64,000 nt of DNA from Lysobacter auxotrophicus (GCF_027924565.1 NZ_AP027041.1:1426001-1490000), one strand, 5' to 3'; positions 8,050 to 17,402 are shown, counted from the first letter of the stretch. The notes: generated from the sequence alone by a model not told the origin. Program-made: numbers and translations.

Positions 8050-11000
8050 ATGCAGCCGTGATGAACGAGGGCGTGCGCGACGAAGCGACGGTCGATTACG
8101 ACCCGTTCGCGGAAGGACCGCTGTCGCGCGTCGCCCCGACCACCGAACCGCAGCGCGAAGTGTGGCTCGCCGATCGCCTCGGCGAGGATGCGTCGCTGGC
8201 GTACAACGAGTCGATCTCGCTGGATTTTCGCGGGAAACTCGACGCCACCGCACTGCGCGACGCGTTGCGCGGCCTCGTCGCGCGCCACGACATCCTGCGC
8301 GCGAACTTCGGCCCCGACGGCCGCACGCTGTGCGTGAGCGACGACCGGTCAATCGAATTGCCGCTGATCGACCTGTCGTCGATGGACGACGGCGAACGCA
8401 ACGCGCGCATCGCCGCGCACGCGCGCGAGGTCGTCGAAACCCCGTTCGACCTGGACCACGGCACGCTGCTGCGCGCGCACCTGCTGCGCCTGTCGGAAGA
8501 CCGCCACCACCTCGTGCTGACCGCGCACCACATCGTCTGCGACGGCTGGTCGTGGTGGGTGATCGTGCGCGAGCTGGGCGCGTTGTACTCGCAGGCGCTG
8601 GGCCAGGATGCGCCCGTGCTGCCGGCGGCCGAATCCTTCGCCGATTACGCGCTGGCCGAAGCCGAACACCCGCACGGCGCGACCTATCGCGCCGACGAGG
8701 CGTACTGGCTGTCGCGCTTCGCCGACGGGGGGCCGATCCTCGACCTGCCGACCGATCGCCCGCGTCCGACGCGCCGCACGTTCCCGTCGATCCGCGAGGA
8801 CCACCTGCTCGACAACGATCTCGTCGCCGCCGTGCGCCGCCTCGGCGCGCGCCAGGGCGCGAGCCTGTTTGCGACGTTGCTGGCGAGCTTCGCCGGCCTG
8901 CTGTCGCGCCTGACCGCGCAGAACGAAGTCGTCGTCGGCATTCCCGCCGCCGGGCAATCGGTGGACGGCCACGATCATCTCGTCGGCCATTGCGTGAACC
9001 TGCTGCCGCTGCGCTTCGAGCTGGACCACGCGCAGCCGTTCGAGCAGGCGCTGGGCGTCGCGCAGTCGACGCTGCTGGACGCCATCGAGCACCAGCGCTA
9101 CACCTTCGGCACGCTGCTGAAGAAGCTGCCGATGCAGCGCGATCCCGCGCGCCTGCCGCTGTGCAGCGTGATGTTCAACATCGACCAGGCGATGGACCAG
9201 GAAAGCACCGGCTTCCACGGCCTGGGCATGCGCCTGATCACCAACCCGCGCAGTTACGAGAACTTCGAACTGTTCGTCAACGCGGTGCAGGTGCAGGGCG
9301 GCATGCGGCTGGAGTGCCAGTACAACACCGACCTGTTCGACAACGCGACGATCCGCCGCTGGCTGGCCGCGTACGAGACGCTGCTGCGCGAAGCCGTCGC
9401 GCGCCCGGACCTGCCGTTCGGCCGTCTTTCCGTGGTGTCCGAAAGCGCACGCGCGCAGCTCCAGGCGCTGCAGCCGGCGCCGGTCGCGTTCGATCGCGAA
9501 TGCCGCATGCACGAGGCGTTCGAGCGGCAGTGCGACCGCACGCCCGATCGCATCGCGGTGGAGTTCAATGGCGAGCACGTGCGCTACGACGAGCTGGAAG
9601 CGCGCGCCAACCGCATCGCGCACCTGCTGCGCGCGCGCGGCGTGCGTCGCGGCTCGCTGGTCGGACTCGTGCTCGATCGCGGCGTCGACATGCTCGCGGG
9701 CCTGCTCGGTGTGCTCAAGGCGGGGGCGGGCTACGTGCCGCTCGATCCGAATTTCCCGGCAGAACGCCTGTCGTACATGGCCAGCGACGCGGGCCTTGCG
9801 GCGCTGCTTACGACGACGAAGCATGCCGGCAACTTCGACCTGCGCGGGCGCCCGGTGCTGTCGCTGGACACGCTGCAGGACGAACTCGCCGCGCTGCCCG
9901 CCGCTCGCATCGGCCGCGATGAAGGCGCCGCCGAGCCCGAATCGGTCGCCTACGTGATCTACACCTCCGGTTCGACCGGTCGCCCGAAGGGCGTGCAGGT
10001 GCCGCATCGCGCGGTCAGCAATTTCCTGTCGAGCATGGCGAAGGAGCCGGGCCTGGACGCGGACGACCGCCTCGTCGCGGTCACCACGCTGTCGTTCGAC
10101 ATCGCCGTGCTCGAACTGCTGCTACCGCTGTCGGTCGGCGCGCGCATCGTGCTCGCCGACCGCGCAACCGCGGCCGACGGCGTCGCGTTGAAGGCGCTCA
10201 TCGCCAGCAGCGGCGCGACGGTGATGCAGGCGACGCCGGCCTCGTGGCGGTTGCTGCTCGACGCCGAATGGCAGGGCGACGCGCGGTTCAAGATCCTCTG
10301 CGGCGGCGAAGCGCTGCCGCCGGATCTTGCGACCCAACTGCTCAAGCGCTGCGGCTCGCTGTGGAACGTGTACGGTCCGACCGAAACGACGGTGTGGTCG
10401 ACGTGCTCGCGCGTCACCGATGCGTCCGACATCCACATCGGCCGGCCGATCGACAACACGCAGGTGTGGATCCTCGATCCGCGTGGCGAGCTGTGCCCGC
10501 TCGGCGTGCCCGGCGAGATCTGGATCGGCGGCGACGGCGTGACGCTGGGCTACCTGGATCGCGCCGAACTCACCGCCGAGCGCTTCGTGCCCGATCCGTT
10601 CGCGGCATCGAAGCACGCGTTGCTGTATCGCACCGGCGACCGCGGCCGCTGGCGGCCCGACGGCGTGCTCGAACACCAGGGGCGCCTGGATTTCCAGGTG
10701 AAAGTGCGCGGTTACCGCATCGAGCTGGGCGAGATCGAAGCGCTGCTCGCGGCGCATGCGCAGGTCGCGCGCGCGGTCGTGGTCGCACGCGAGGATCGCC
10801 CCGGCGACGTGCGCCTGGTCGCGTACGTGGTGGGCGAGGGGGCGGCGTCGCTGGACGAAGCCGCGCTCGCGTCGTACCTCAAGGGCTCGCTGCCGGACTA
10901 CATGATCCCGCAGCACATCCTGTTTCTTGACGCGATCCCGCTGCTGCCCAACGGCAAGATCGACCGCAAGTCGCTGCCGGCGCCGGACCTCAACGTGAAG

Positions 11001-14000
11001 CTCGCCGGCGAGCGCGTGGCGCCGCGCAACGCGCTGGAGCGCACCATCGCCGACGCGATGGCGAAGGTGCTCGGCGTCGCCGAAGTCGGCGTGGACGATG
11101 ATTTCTTCTCGCTCGGCGGCCATTCGCTGCTTGCCGCGCAGCTGACCTCGCGCATCAACAAGGAACTGGGCATCGCGCTGTCGCTGCGGGCGCTGTTCGA
11201 CGGCCCCACCGTCGCGAAGCTCGCGCGCATGGTGCAGGGGATCGACGGCGAGGCCGCGCCGAAACGCGAGCCGATCAAGCCGCTCGCCGACCGCACGCGC
11301 GGGCCGATGTCGGTGATGCAGGAGCGTCTTTACCTGCTCGAACAGTTCAATCCCGGCCAGATCACCTACAACACGCCGAGCGCGCATCGCCTGCGCGGTC
11401 CGTTGCAGCTGGACGCGTTCCAGGCCGCGCTGAACGCGATGATCCAGCGCCAGAGCGTGCTGCGCACGACCATCGCCCTGGTCGATGGCGAGCCGATGCA
11501 GGTCGTGCACGACGCGGTCGACGTGGGTATCACCGACGTCGTCGACGTGAGCGACCTGGCGAAAGACGAGCGCGAGGCGGAAGTGTCGCGGTTGATGGAC
11601 GCGCTGATCCAGACGCCGTTCGAACTCGACCGCGCGCCGCTGATCCGCTCGCGCCTGTTCCGCCTCGGCCCGGAAGAACACGTGTGGTTCTTCATGACCC
11701 ACCACCTGATCTGGGACGGCTGGTCGTTCGACCTGATGTACACCGACATGGCCGAGCTGTACGCCGCGCAGTTGGAAAAGCGCGAGCCGAAGCTGCCGGA
11801 ACTCACGGTGACCTACGCCGACTTCTCCGCATGGCACCGCGACTGGCTGCAGGGGCCGGAATACGCGAAACAACTGACGTTCTGGCGCGAACGCCTCGGC
11901 GGTGTCGGGCACGCGATCGAAGCGTTGCCGACCGACATGCCGCGCCGTCCCGGCATGTCCGGACGCGGCGTCACGCACCGAATCACCGTCGCCAACGACG
12001 TGACCGCGGCGCTGCACGACACCGCGCGCAAGGTCGACGCGACGCTGTACATGGTGCTGCTCACCGCGTATTTCGCGCTGATCAGCCGCACCTCGAACCT
12101 GCGCGAGCTGATCGTCGGCACGCCGGTACGCGGGCGCAACACGGCCGAAGTCGAGAACCTGATGGGCTATTTCACCAGCCTGTTGCCGCTGCGCATGGAG
12201 ATCGATCCGTCGATGACCTTCGCGCAGGCGGTCAAGCAGGTGAAGGACGTGGTGCTGGACAGCTTCGCGCATCCCGACATCCGGCTGGAGGATCTCGTGC
12301 GCGAACTGAGCGTGCGCAGTCGCGAAGGGGGCGCGGTGCTGTACCACGCGCTGTTCTCGTTCCAGGACATCCGCCAGCGCATGTGCGAATGGGGTCCGCT
12401 CACGCACGAGCGCTACCCGGTGTTCCAGACGGCGTCCACGCAGGACCTGGGCCTGTGGTTCGTCGAACAGGACACGGGGCTGTCGGGCGGTTTCATCTAC
12501 AACGCCGACATCTTCCTCGACGATACCGCGGCGCTGCTGCGCGACCGCTACGTCGCCGTCCTCAAGGCGCTGGGCCGCGATCCCTCGCTGACGCTGGCGC
12601 AGATCACGCAGTTCGACGATGGCCAGCCGCTGCGCTTCGGTCGCGCGACCGACGCGACGTCGGATGCGTCGGGCGCGGGCGCGTCGGCCGAGGCGCCGGC
12701 CGTGGCCGACGCGGCCACGAACGAGCCGCTCGACGAGCTGGGCGAGCAGTTGCTGGAGATCTGGCGCGACCTGCTGCGCAAGCCCGATATCGGCGCGGAC
12801 GATGATTTCTTCTCGCTCGGCGGGCATTCGCTGCAGGCCGTGCAGATGTTCCATCGCTTCAACCGGCAGACCGGCGTCAACCTGCCGCTGGCCACGCTGC
12901 TCACCGCGCGCACCGTGCGTGCGCTCGCGCGCGAATACCAGCGCGTGCGCAACGACATCGACACGCACGGCGACGCCGCGCCGGCCGACGGCACGCGCCC
13001 CGATCCGTGGGCGCCCCTGGTGCCGATCCGTCCGCAGGGCGAAGGCGCGCCGCTGTTCCTCGTGCATGCCGTCGGCGGCAACGTGCTGAACTACCGTCCG
13101 CTCGCCGAGGCGATGCCGCAGGGCATTCCCGTGTACGGCCTGCAGGCGCTGGGCCTGGACGGCCGCACCGCGCCGCTGGACAGCGTGGAGAAGATGGCCG
13201 AACGCTACGTGCGCGAAATCCGCACCGTGCAGCCGCAGGGGCCGTACCACCTGGCCGGCGGCTCGATGGGCGGCATCATCGCCTTCGAAATGGCGCAGCA
13301 GCTGGTGGCCGCAGGCGAAACGGTCGCGATGCTCGGCCTGGTCGATACCTCGGCCGAGTTCGGCATCCGCTACCGCGCGCAGGCGCAAAGCGGCCTCTCC
13401 GGGCGCGTGCAGCGGCTGCATCGCCGCATGCAGGGGCAGTCGCTGGGCCAGCGCATCGCGACGATCGGCGAGGTCGTGAACGGCCGTCGCCACGCGTCGA
13501 AGCTTCGCCAGCAGGCGCAGCAGGCGCGTGAGGCCGGGCAGGCGCTGCCGCACAGCGTGCGCTACGCCGAGCTGGAAGCCACGCACATGCACGCGTACAT
13601 GAAGTACATCGTCAAGCCGTATGCCGGCGGCATCGTGCTGTTCCGCGCGGAAAACCAGCCGCCGGAGCTGCGCGCCAAGCCGCTGCTCGGCTGGGAAGCG
13701 ATGTGCGCCGACGTGGACGTCGTGGCGATCCCGGGCGATCACCAGGGCATGATCGAATCGCCCGCGCTGGTTGCGCGACTGGCGTCGGCGATCCTGCGTG
13801 CGCAGGGGCGCGGCGAAGCGCCGGTGGACGAGGCGCCCCCGGTTTCGAAACACGACGGCACCGTCGCCGAGCACGATCCGCGCGCGATCTACCTGCGCGA
13901 GCTGTGGAAGGAACTGCTCGGCGTGGACGTCGGCGCGCAGGACAACTTCTTCGACCTCGGCGGCAACTCGATGCTGGCCGTGCAGATGTCGAGCCGCGTC

Positions 14001-14171
14001 GCGAAGGACACGGGCGTGCGCATCCAGCTGATGCGGCTGGCCGCGACGAATCTCGCGCAGATCGCCGCCGACCTGCCGATGCACATCGTGCGCGAGGAGA
14101 AGAGCGGCATGGGCTCGCGCATGGCGCGCACGATGAAGCGCCTGCTGCGCACCCCGGGGACGGTGGAATGA
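8046..14171 (+). CDS. Nonribosomal peptide synthetase, C-A-T-C-T-TE-T
   Basis: This 2041-residue NRPS is coupled to the preceding gene by an ATGA overlap. Domains: condensation (HHIVCDG near 161); adenylation (YTSGSTGRPKG near 640); carrier with GGHS (Ser1027); a second condensation domain with intact THHLIWDGWS (about 1219); a carrier with GGHS (Ser1595) and no adenylation domain before it; a type I thioesterase with GGSMGG (Ser1740) and GDHQ near its end; and a final carrier with GGNS (Ser1975). Aligned by hand to GrsA, the adenylation pocket reads D-I-L-Q-L-G-V-V-W-K, close to the glycine code. The second module would need in-trans loading, or it acts as a transfer module. A carrier after the TE is unusual and may hold the product for the neighbouring hydrolases or an acyl transfer. 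The final product is unknown. Confidence 0.92.
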   Translation: MNAAVMNEGVRDEATVDYDPFAEGPLSRVAPTTEPQREVWLADRLGEDASLAYNESISLDFRGKLDATALRDALRGLVARHDILRANFGPDGRTLCVSDDRSIELPLIDLSSMDDGERNARIAAHAREVVETPFDLDHGTLLRAHLLRLSEDRHHLVLTAHHIVCDGWSWWVIVRELGALYSQALGQDAPVLPAAESFADYALAEAEHPHGATYRADEAYWLSRFADGGPILDLPTDRPRPTRRTFPSIREDHLLDNDLVAAVRRLGARQGASLFATLLASFAGLLSRLTAQNEVVVGIPAAGQSVDGHDHLVGHCVNLLPLRFELDHAQPFEQALGVAQSTLLDAIEHQRYTFGTLLKKLPMQRDPARLPLCSVMFNIDQAMDQESTGFHGLGMRLITNPRSYENFELFVNAVQVQGGMRLECQYNTDLFDNATIRRWLAAYETLLREAVARPDLPFGRLSVVSESARAQLQALQPAPVAFDRECRMHEAFERQCDRTPDRIAVEFNGEHVRYDELEARANRIAHLLRARGVRRGSLVGLVLDRGVDMLAGLLGVLKAGAGYVPLDPNFPAERLSYMASDAGLAALLTTTKHAGNFDLRGRPVLSLDTLQDELAALPAARIGRDEGAAEPESVAYVIYTSGSTGRPKGVQVPHRAVSNFLSSMAKEPGLDADDRLVAVTTLSFDIAVLELLLPLSVGARIVLADRATAADGVALKALIASSGATVMQATPASWRLLLDAEWQGDARFKILCGGEALPPDLATQLLKRCGSLWNVYGPTETTVWSTCSRVTDASDIHIGRPIDNTQVWILDPRGELCPLGVPGEIWIGGDGVTLGYLDRAELTAERFVPDPFAASKHALLYRTGDRGRWRPDGVLEHQGRLDFQVKVRGYRIELGEIEALLAAHAQVARAVVVAREDRPGDVRLVAYVVGEGAASLDEAALASYLKGSLPDYMIPQHILFLDAIPLLPNGKIDRKSLPAPDLNVKLAGERVAPRNALERTIADAMAKVLGVAEVGVDDDFFSLGGHSLLAAQLTSRINKELGIALSLRALFDGPTVAKLARMVQGIDGEAAPKREPIKPLADRTRGPMSVMQERLYLLEQFNPGQITYNTPSAHRLRGPLQLDAFQAALNAMIQRQSVLRTTIALVDGEPMQVVHDAVDVGITDVVDVSDLAKDEREAEVSRLMDALIQTPFELDRAPLIRSRLFRLGPEEHVWFFMTHHLIWDGWSFDLMYTDMAELYAAQLEKREPKLPELTVTYADFSAWHRDWLQGPEYAKQLTFWRERLGGVGHAIEALPTDMPRRPGMSGRGVTHRITVANDVTAALHDTARKVDATLYMVLLTAYFALISRTSNLRELIVGTPVRGRNTAEVENLMGYFTSLLPLRMEIDPSMTFAQAVKQVKDVVLDSFAHPDIRLEDLVRELSVRSREGGAVLYHALFSFQDIRQRMCEWGPLTHERYPVFQTASTQDLGLWFVEQDTGLSGGFIYNADIFLDDTAALLRDRYVAVLKALGRDPSLTLAQITQFDDGQPLRFGRATDATSDASGAGASAEAPAVADAATNEPLDELGEQLLEIWRDLLRKPDIGADDDFFSLGGHSLQAVQMFHRFNRQTGVNLPLATLLTARTVRALAREYQRVRNDIDTHGDAAPADGTRPDPWAPLVPIRPQGEGAPLFLVHAVGGNVLNYRPLAEAMPQGIPVYGLQALGLDGRTAPLDSVEKMAERYVREIRTVQPQGPYHLAGGSMGGIIAFEMAQQLVAAGETVAMLGLVDTSAEFGIRYRAQAQSGLSGRVQRLHRRMQGQSLGQRIATIGEVVNGRRHASKLRQQAQQAREAGQALPHSVRYAELEATHMHAYMKYIVKPYAGGIVLFRAENQPPELRAKPLLGWEAMCADVDVVAIPGDHQGMIESPALVARLASAILRAQGRGEAPVDEAPPVSKHDGTVAEHDPRAIYLRELWKELLGVDVGAQDNFFDLGGNSMLAVQMSSRVAKDTGVRIQLMRLAATNLAQIAADLPMHIVREEKSGMGSRMARTMKRLLRTPGTVE

Positions 14172-14977
14172 GCGCGCCGTTCTTCTTCGGCGCACCGGGA
14201 CGCAGCCTGTTCGGGTTGCTGCACTCGCAGCCCGATGCGGAACCGGCGTCCAGACACGGCGTGCTGCTGTGCGCGCCGCTACTGCAGGATGGCATCCGCA
14301 GCCATCGCGCGTTGTGGTCGCTCGCGCAGACGGTGGGGCAGTTCGGCATTCCCGCGCTGACGTTCGACTGGTACGCCACGGGCGATTCCGCCGGGCAGGA
14401 CGGCGAACTCGGACTGCCCGGCATGCTCGACGATCTCGAACACGCCAGCGCCGAACTGCTGCGTCGTGGCGAAGTGGACGCCGTGCAGTTCCTCGCGCTG
14501 CGCAGCGCCGCGTTGCCGCTGCTCGCCGCGCTGGAACGCCGCGTCGATCCGGTCGACGTCGTGCTGTGGGATCCGCAACTGGACGGCGCGCAGGTGGTCG
14601 CGTCGTGGAAGAAGCAGCATCGCGAGCAGCTGCACGAAAGCGGCCGCTACGTGAAGGTCGCGCACGAGTCCGACGACGGCGAACTGCTGGGATTCGCCGT
14701 CGACGATGCGCTGCTTACCGCGTTGTCGGCGCTTGACGCCGCGCACCTGCGCCTGCCGAACGGAAGCCGCGTGCGCATGGCGGTCTGGGAGATGGACGAA
14801 TCGCTCGATCGCTTCGCGCGCGAACAGCGCGCCGGTGGCGTGTCGGTGGAAGCGGTGCTGCTCGACGAAGGCGAGCGCCCGGAATGGGACGTGCCGTCGC
14901 GTTTCGGCGGCCAGGTGTTCCCGCGTCGCGCGGTCGCCCAGCTCGCGCAACGCATGACCGAACAGGTGCCGTGGTGA
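14168..14977 (+). CDS. Alpha/beta hydrolase-like protein, resembles XrtA-associated hydrolase 2
   Basis: This 269-residue protein starts on an ATGA overlap with the NRPS. The fold is alpha/beta hydrolase: an N-terminal strand region ending in LLCAP, a FDWYATGDSAG segment (about 65-75), an elbow-like ALRSAALP (about 107-114) and VVLWDPQLDG (about 130-139). The usual G-x-S-x-G nucleophile elbow is absent. The equivalent motif in exosortase A system-associated hydrolase 2, as I recall it, is also non-canonical (GLRLGA), so this may be a family property and not decay. No signal peptide is seen; it is likely cytoplasmic. Its position between NRPS and flippase suggests a role in releasing or transferring the NRPS product. 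The reaction is unknown. Confidence 0.7.
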   Translation: MSAPFFFGAPGRSLFGLLHSQPDAEPASRHGVLLCAPLLQDGIRSHRALWSLAQTVGQFGIPALTFDWYATGDSAGQDGELGLPGMLDDLEHASAELLRRGEVDAVQFLALRSAALPLLAALERRVDPVDVVLWDPQLDGAQVVASWKKQHREQLHESGRYVKVAHESDDGELLGFAVDDALLTALSALDAAHLRLPNGSRVRMAVWEMDESLDRFAREQRAGGVSVEAVLLDEGERPEWDVPSRFGGQVFPRRAVAQLAQRMTEQVPW

Positions 14978-15855
14978 ACCTGCAACTCGACGAGAAGGCA
15001 TTGGAAGCCCGCACGGAAGTCGCGCCGTCGCGGCATCGCGCATCGGCGGTTTCGCACGCGCCATTCGAGGAAACCGCGCACGGTTTCGGCGACGGCCTGG
15101 TCGGCGTGATCACGCGGCCGGTCGGCGCCGCATCGACGACCGGCGTGCTGCTGCTCAACGCCGGCCTTACGCGCCACACCGGACCGTTCCGCATGCACGT
15201 GGAACTGGCGCGCGCGCTTGCCGCGCAGGGTTTCGCGGTGCTGCGGTTCGACCAGTCGGGACTGGGCGACAGCGCGCTGCCGGGCAAGGCCGCGGGCGAA
15301 CGTCGCCAGCGCGAGACCGACGCGGCCATGCGCCTGCTCGCGCAGGAAGCGGGCGTGGAGCGTTTCGTGCTCGCCGGGCTGTGTTCCGGTGCGGACGACG
15401 CGTTCCACGTCGGCGCGGTCGATGCGCGCGTTGCCGGCGAGATCCTGCTCGACGGCGTCGCGTATCCGACGACGGGCTTCTGGCTGCGGCACGTGCTGCC
15501 GCGCCTGTTCGATGTCGGCAAGGTGCTGCGCTTCCTGATGTCGCGTCGCAATCCCGGGCCGTCGCTGTCGGATTTCCGCGACTGGCCCGAACGCGCGCAG
15601 GCGCGCCGCATGCTCGCCGACATGGTCGCGCGCGACACGCGCCTGCTGTTCGTCTTCACCGGCGGCGCGTACCACTATTTCAACCATCGCGCGCAACTGC
15701 CCGGGTGCCTGGGGCGCGCGGCCGAAGCGAGGCAGGTGAGCCTGGAATTCTGGCGCGAGTACGACCACACCTTCTTCCTGCGCAAGCACCGCAACATGCT
15801 GTTCAAGCGCATCGCGGCGTGGATGCATGACGAGTTCGGCACGGGGACGCCTTGA
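14974..15855 (+). CDS. Alpha/beta hydrolase, resembles XrtA-associated hydrolase 1
   Basis: The start is a GTG overlapping the previous stop (GTGA), giving 293 residues. A typical alpha/beta hydrolase core is present: GVLLLNAGLTRHTGPFR, FDQSGLGDS, an elbow GLCSGADDA with Cys in the nucleophile position (about residue 135), and a late His in EYDHTFF. Cys in place of Ser in this elbow is also seen in dienelactone-hydrolase-like proteins and, as I recall, in exosortase A-associated hydrolase 1 (GLCDGA). No signal peptide is visible. It is co-transcribed with the NRPS genes and the flippase. Hydrolysis or acyl transfer on the assembly-line product or on a lipid-linked sugar are both possible; the substrate cannot be read from the sequence. 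Confidence 0.72.
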   Translation: MNLQLDEKALEARTEVAPSRHRASAVSHAPFEETAHGFGDGLVGVITRPVGAASTTGVLLLNAGLTRHTGPFRMHVELARALAAQGFAVLRFDQSGLGDSALPGKAAGERRQRETDAAMRLLAQEAGVERFVLAGLCSGADDAFHVGAVDARVAGEILLDGVAYPTTGFWLRHVLPRLFDVGKVLRFLMSRRNPGPSLSDFRDWPERAQARRMLADMVARDTRLLFVFTGGAYHYFNHRAQLPGCLGRAAEARQVSLEFWREYDHTFFLRKHRNMLFKRIAAWMHDEFGTGTP

Positions 15856-15859
15856 TCCG

Positions 15860-17353
15860 ATGACCGCTTCCACGCCCGGCCTCGCCCGGCACTACCTGCG
15901 TTACTCCACCGCCAACCTGCTGGTGTTGATGGCCGGGCTGGTGTCGTTCCCGCTGCTCACGCGGCTGCTCGACAACACGCAGTACGGCATCCTCGGGTAC
16001 TACGAAACCTGGGTGCTGATGGCGGTGGCCGTCGCCAAGCTCGGCGCGCAGCACTCGATCCAGCGCTTCTATCCGCACGGCGGCGACGAGCAGCGCATGC
16101 GCGCGTTCGCCACCAACCTGTTCTACCTGCCGATGATCGGCTCGCTGTCGCTGTGGGCGTTCGTCGGGGCGGTGGTGATCGTGCACGGCTACGTCACCGG
16201 CGACGGGCATTCGCCCGTGTTCTGGATGGCGCTGGTGATGACGCCGATGCTGGTGTACTCCAGCCTCGTGGAAACCGTGCTGCGGGTGACGGAGCAGTCG
16301 CGCACGGTGATGCTCACGCGCGTCGCGTGGCGATGGCTGCAACTGGCGCTGATGCTCGGCGCGGTGCTCGCGGTGCAGCACACCGCCGCCGCGGCGTATG
16401 GCGGCAAGCTGCTCGCCGTGGTGATCGGCATGGTGTTCTACTTCGGCTGGGCGCGCCGGAACCTGCATTTCGCGCGCAGCACGATGGATGCCGCCGAACT
16501 GCGCCAGTCGTTCGCCTACGGCATGCCGCTGGTGGCGACGGAGATCCTCGCTGTCGCGCTGGTGTCGGTGGACCGCATCATGCTGAAGAACCTTTCCGGC
16601 GACTTCGCGGTCGTCGGCATCTACAGCGTCGGCGCGGCGCTGGCGATGCAGGTGCACATGTTCATGAACCTCACCGTGTTCGAATCGTTCACGCCCGCCG
16701 CCAACCGCGTGTTCACCACCGACGGCGCCGCCGCCGTGCGCGCGCTCAAGCGCACGATGCTGATGCCGATGACCTACGCGGCCATCGGCGTGGCGATGCT
16801 GCTGTGGTGCCTGGGCACGGACCTGATCATCGCGCTCAGCGGCGCGGGAAAGGCGCAGTCCGGCCCGGTGTTCGAACTGATGGGCGCGATGAACGCGGTG
16901 CTTCCGGTGATGCTGGTGTGCGGTTTCGGTCTGGTGCTCGAGCGGCGCACGAAAACCGTGATGGCGCTGATGGGCGTTGCCGTCGTGGTCAACACGCTGC
17001 TCAACCTGTGGTGGATCCCGGCGTTCGGCGTGATGGGCGCGGCCTACGCGACGCTGGCGAGCTCGGTGGTGTCGAGCGTCGCCGCGTGCCTGCTGGTCGA
17101 CCGTTCGCTGCGCCAGTTCCCGGATGCGAAGACGCTGGCGACAGTGGCGATTGCCGCGGTCGCGGCCCTCATCGGCGAGTGGATCACGATGCAGCTGGCG
17201 CTGCGTCCGGGCTGGCAGCGGATGCTGGTCGGCGGCCTGCTGATCGGCGGGCCGTACCTGCTGGTGCTGCTGGCGCTCGACTCGCGGCTTCGGGGGATGT
17301 TGTATCCGAAGTTGCGGGCGGTGGAGCGGCGGGTTGAGGGGGTGGTGGGATAG
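15860..17353 (+). CDS. Wzx-like polysaccharide flippase (oligosaccharide/MATE superfamily)
   Basis: The ATG lies 4 bases after the hydrolase stop and gives 497 residues. The protein is hydrophobic almost throughout, with about 12-14 membrane segments and the early motif NLLVLMAGLVSFPLLTRLLD followed by YGILGYYE, typical of the polysaccharide transporter family. Such proteins move undecaprenyl-linked oligosaccharide units across the inner membrane in Wzx/Wzy pathways. No other flippase is present among the polysaccharide genes at 20-33 kb, so this one probably serves that locus. Its position as the last gene of the NRPS-PKS operon is the strongest physical link between the assembly line and the polysaccharide. 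A repeat cluster follows immediately. Confidence 0.88.
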   Translation: MTASTPGLARHYLRYSTANLLVLMAGLVSFPLLTRLLDNTQYGILGYYETWVLMAVAVAKLGAQHSIQRFYPHGGDEQRMRAFATNLFYLPMIGSLSLWAFVGAVVIVHGYVTGDGHSPVFWMALVMTPMLVYSSLVETVLRVTEQSRTVMLTRVAWRWLQLALMLGAVLAVQHTAAAAYGGKLLAVVIGMVFYFGWARRNLHFARSTMDAAELRQSFAYGMPLVATEILAVALVSVDRIMLKNLSGDFAVVGIYSVGAALAMQVHMFMNLTVFESFTPAANRVFTTDGAAAVRALKRTMLMPMTYAAIGVAMLLWCLGTDLIIALSGAGKAQSGPVFELMGAMNAVLPVMLVCGFGLVLERRTKTVMALMGVAVVVNTLLNLWWIPAFGVMGAAYATLASSVVSSVAACLLVDRSLRQFPDAKTLATVAIAAVAALIGEWITMQLALRPGWQRMLVGGLLIGGPYLLVLLALDSRLRGMLYPKLRAVERRVEGVVG

Positions 17354-17402
17354 GGCTTCGCTTTCCGGTCGTCATCCAGCGAGGCCAAAGCGCCGCGCTT
17401 TT

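Noticed and set aside
766-14171. A known Lysobacter antibiotic cluster (cephabacin, HSAF or WAP-8294A type)
   Set aside because: Domain order and size differ from what I remember of those synthetases: only two adenylation domains, one non-reducing PKS module, an aminotransferase and a terminal T after the TE.
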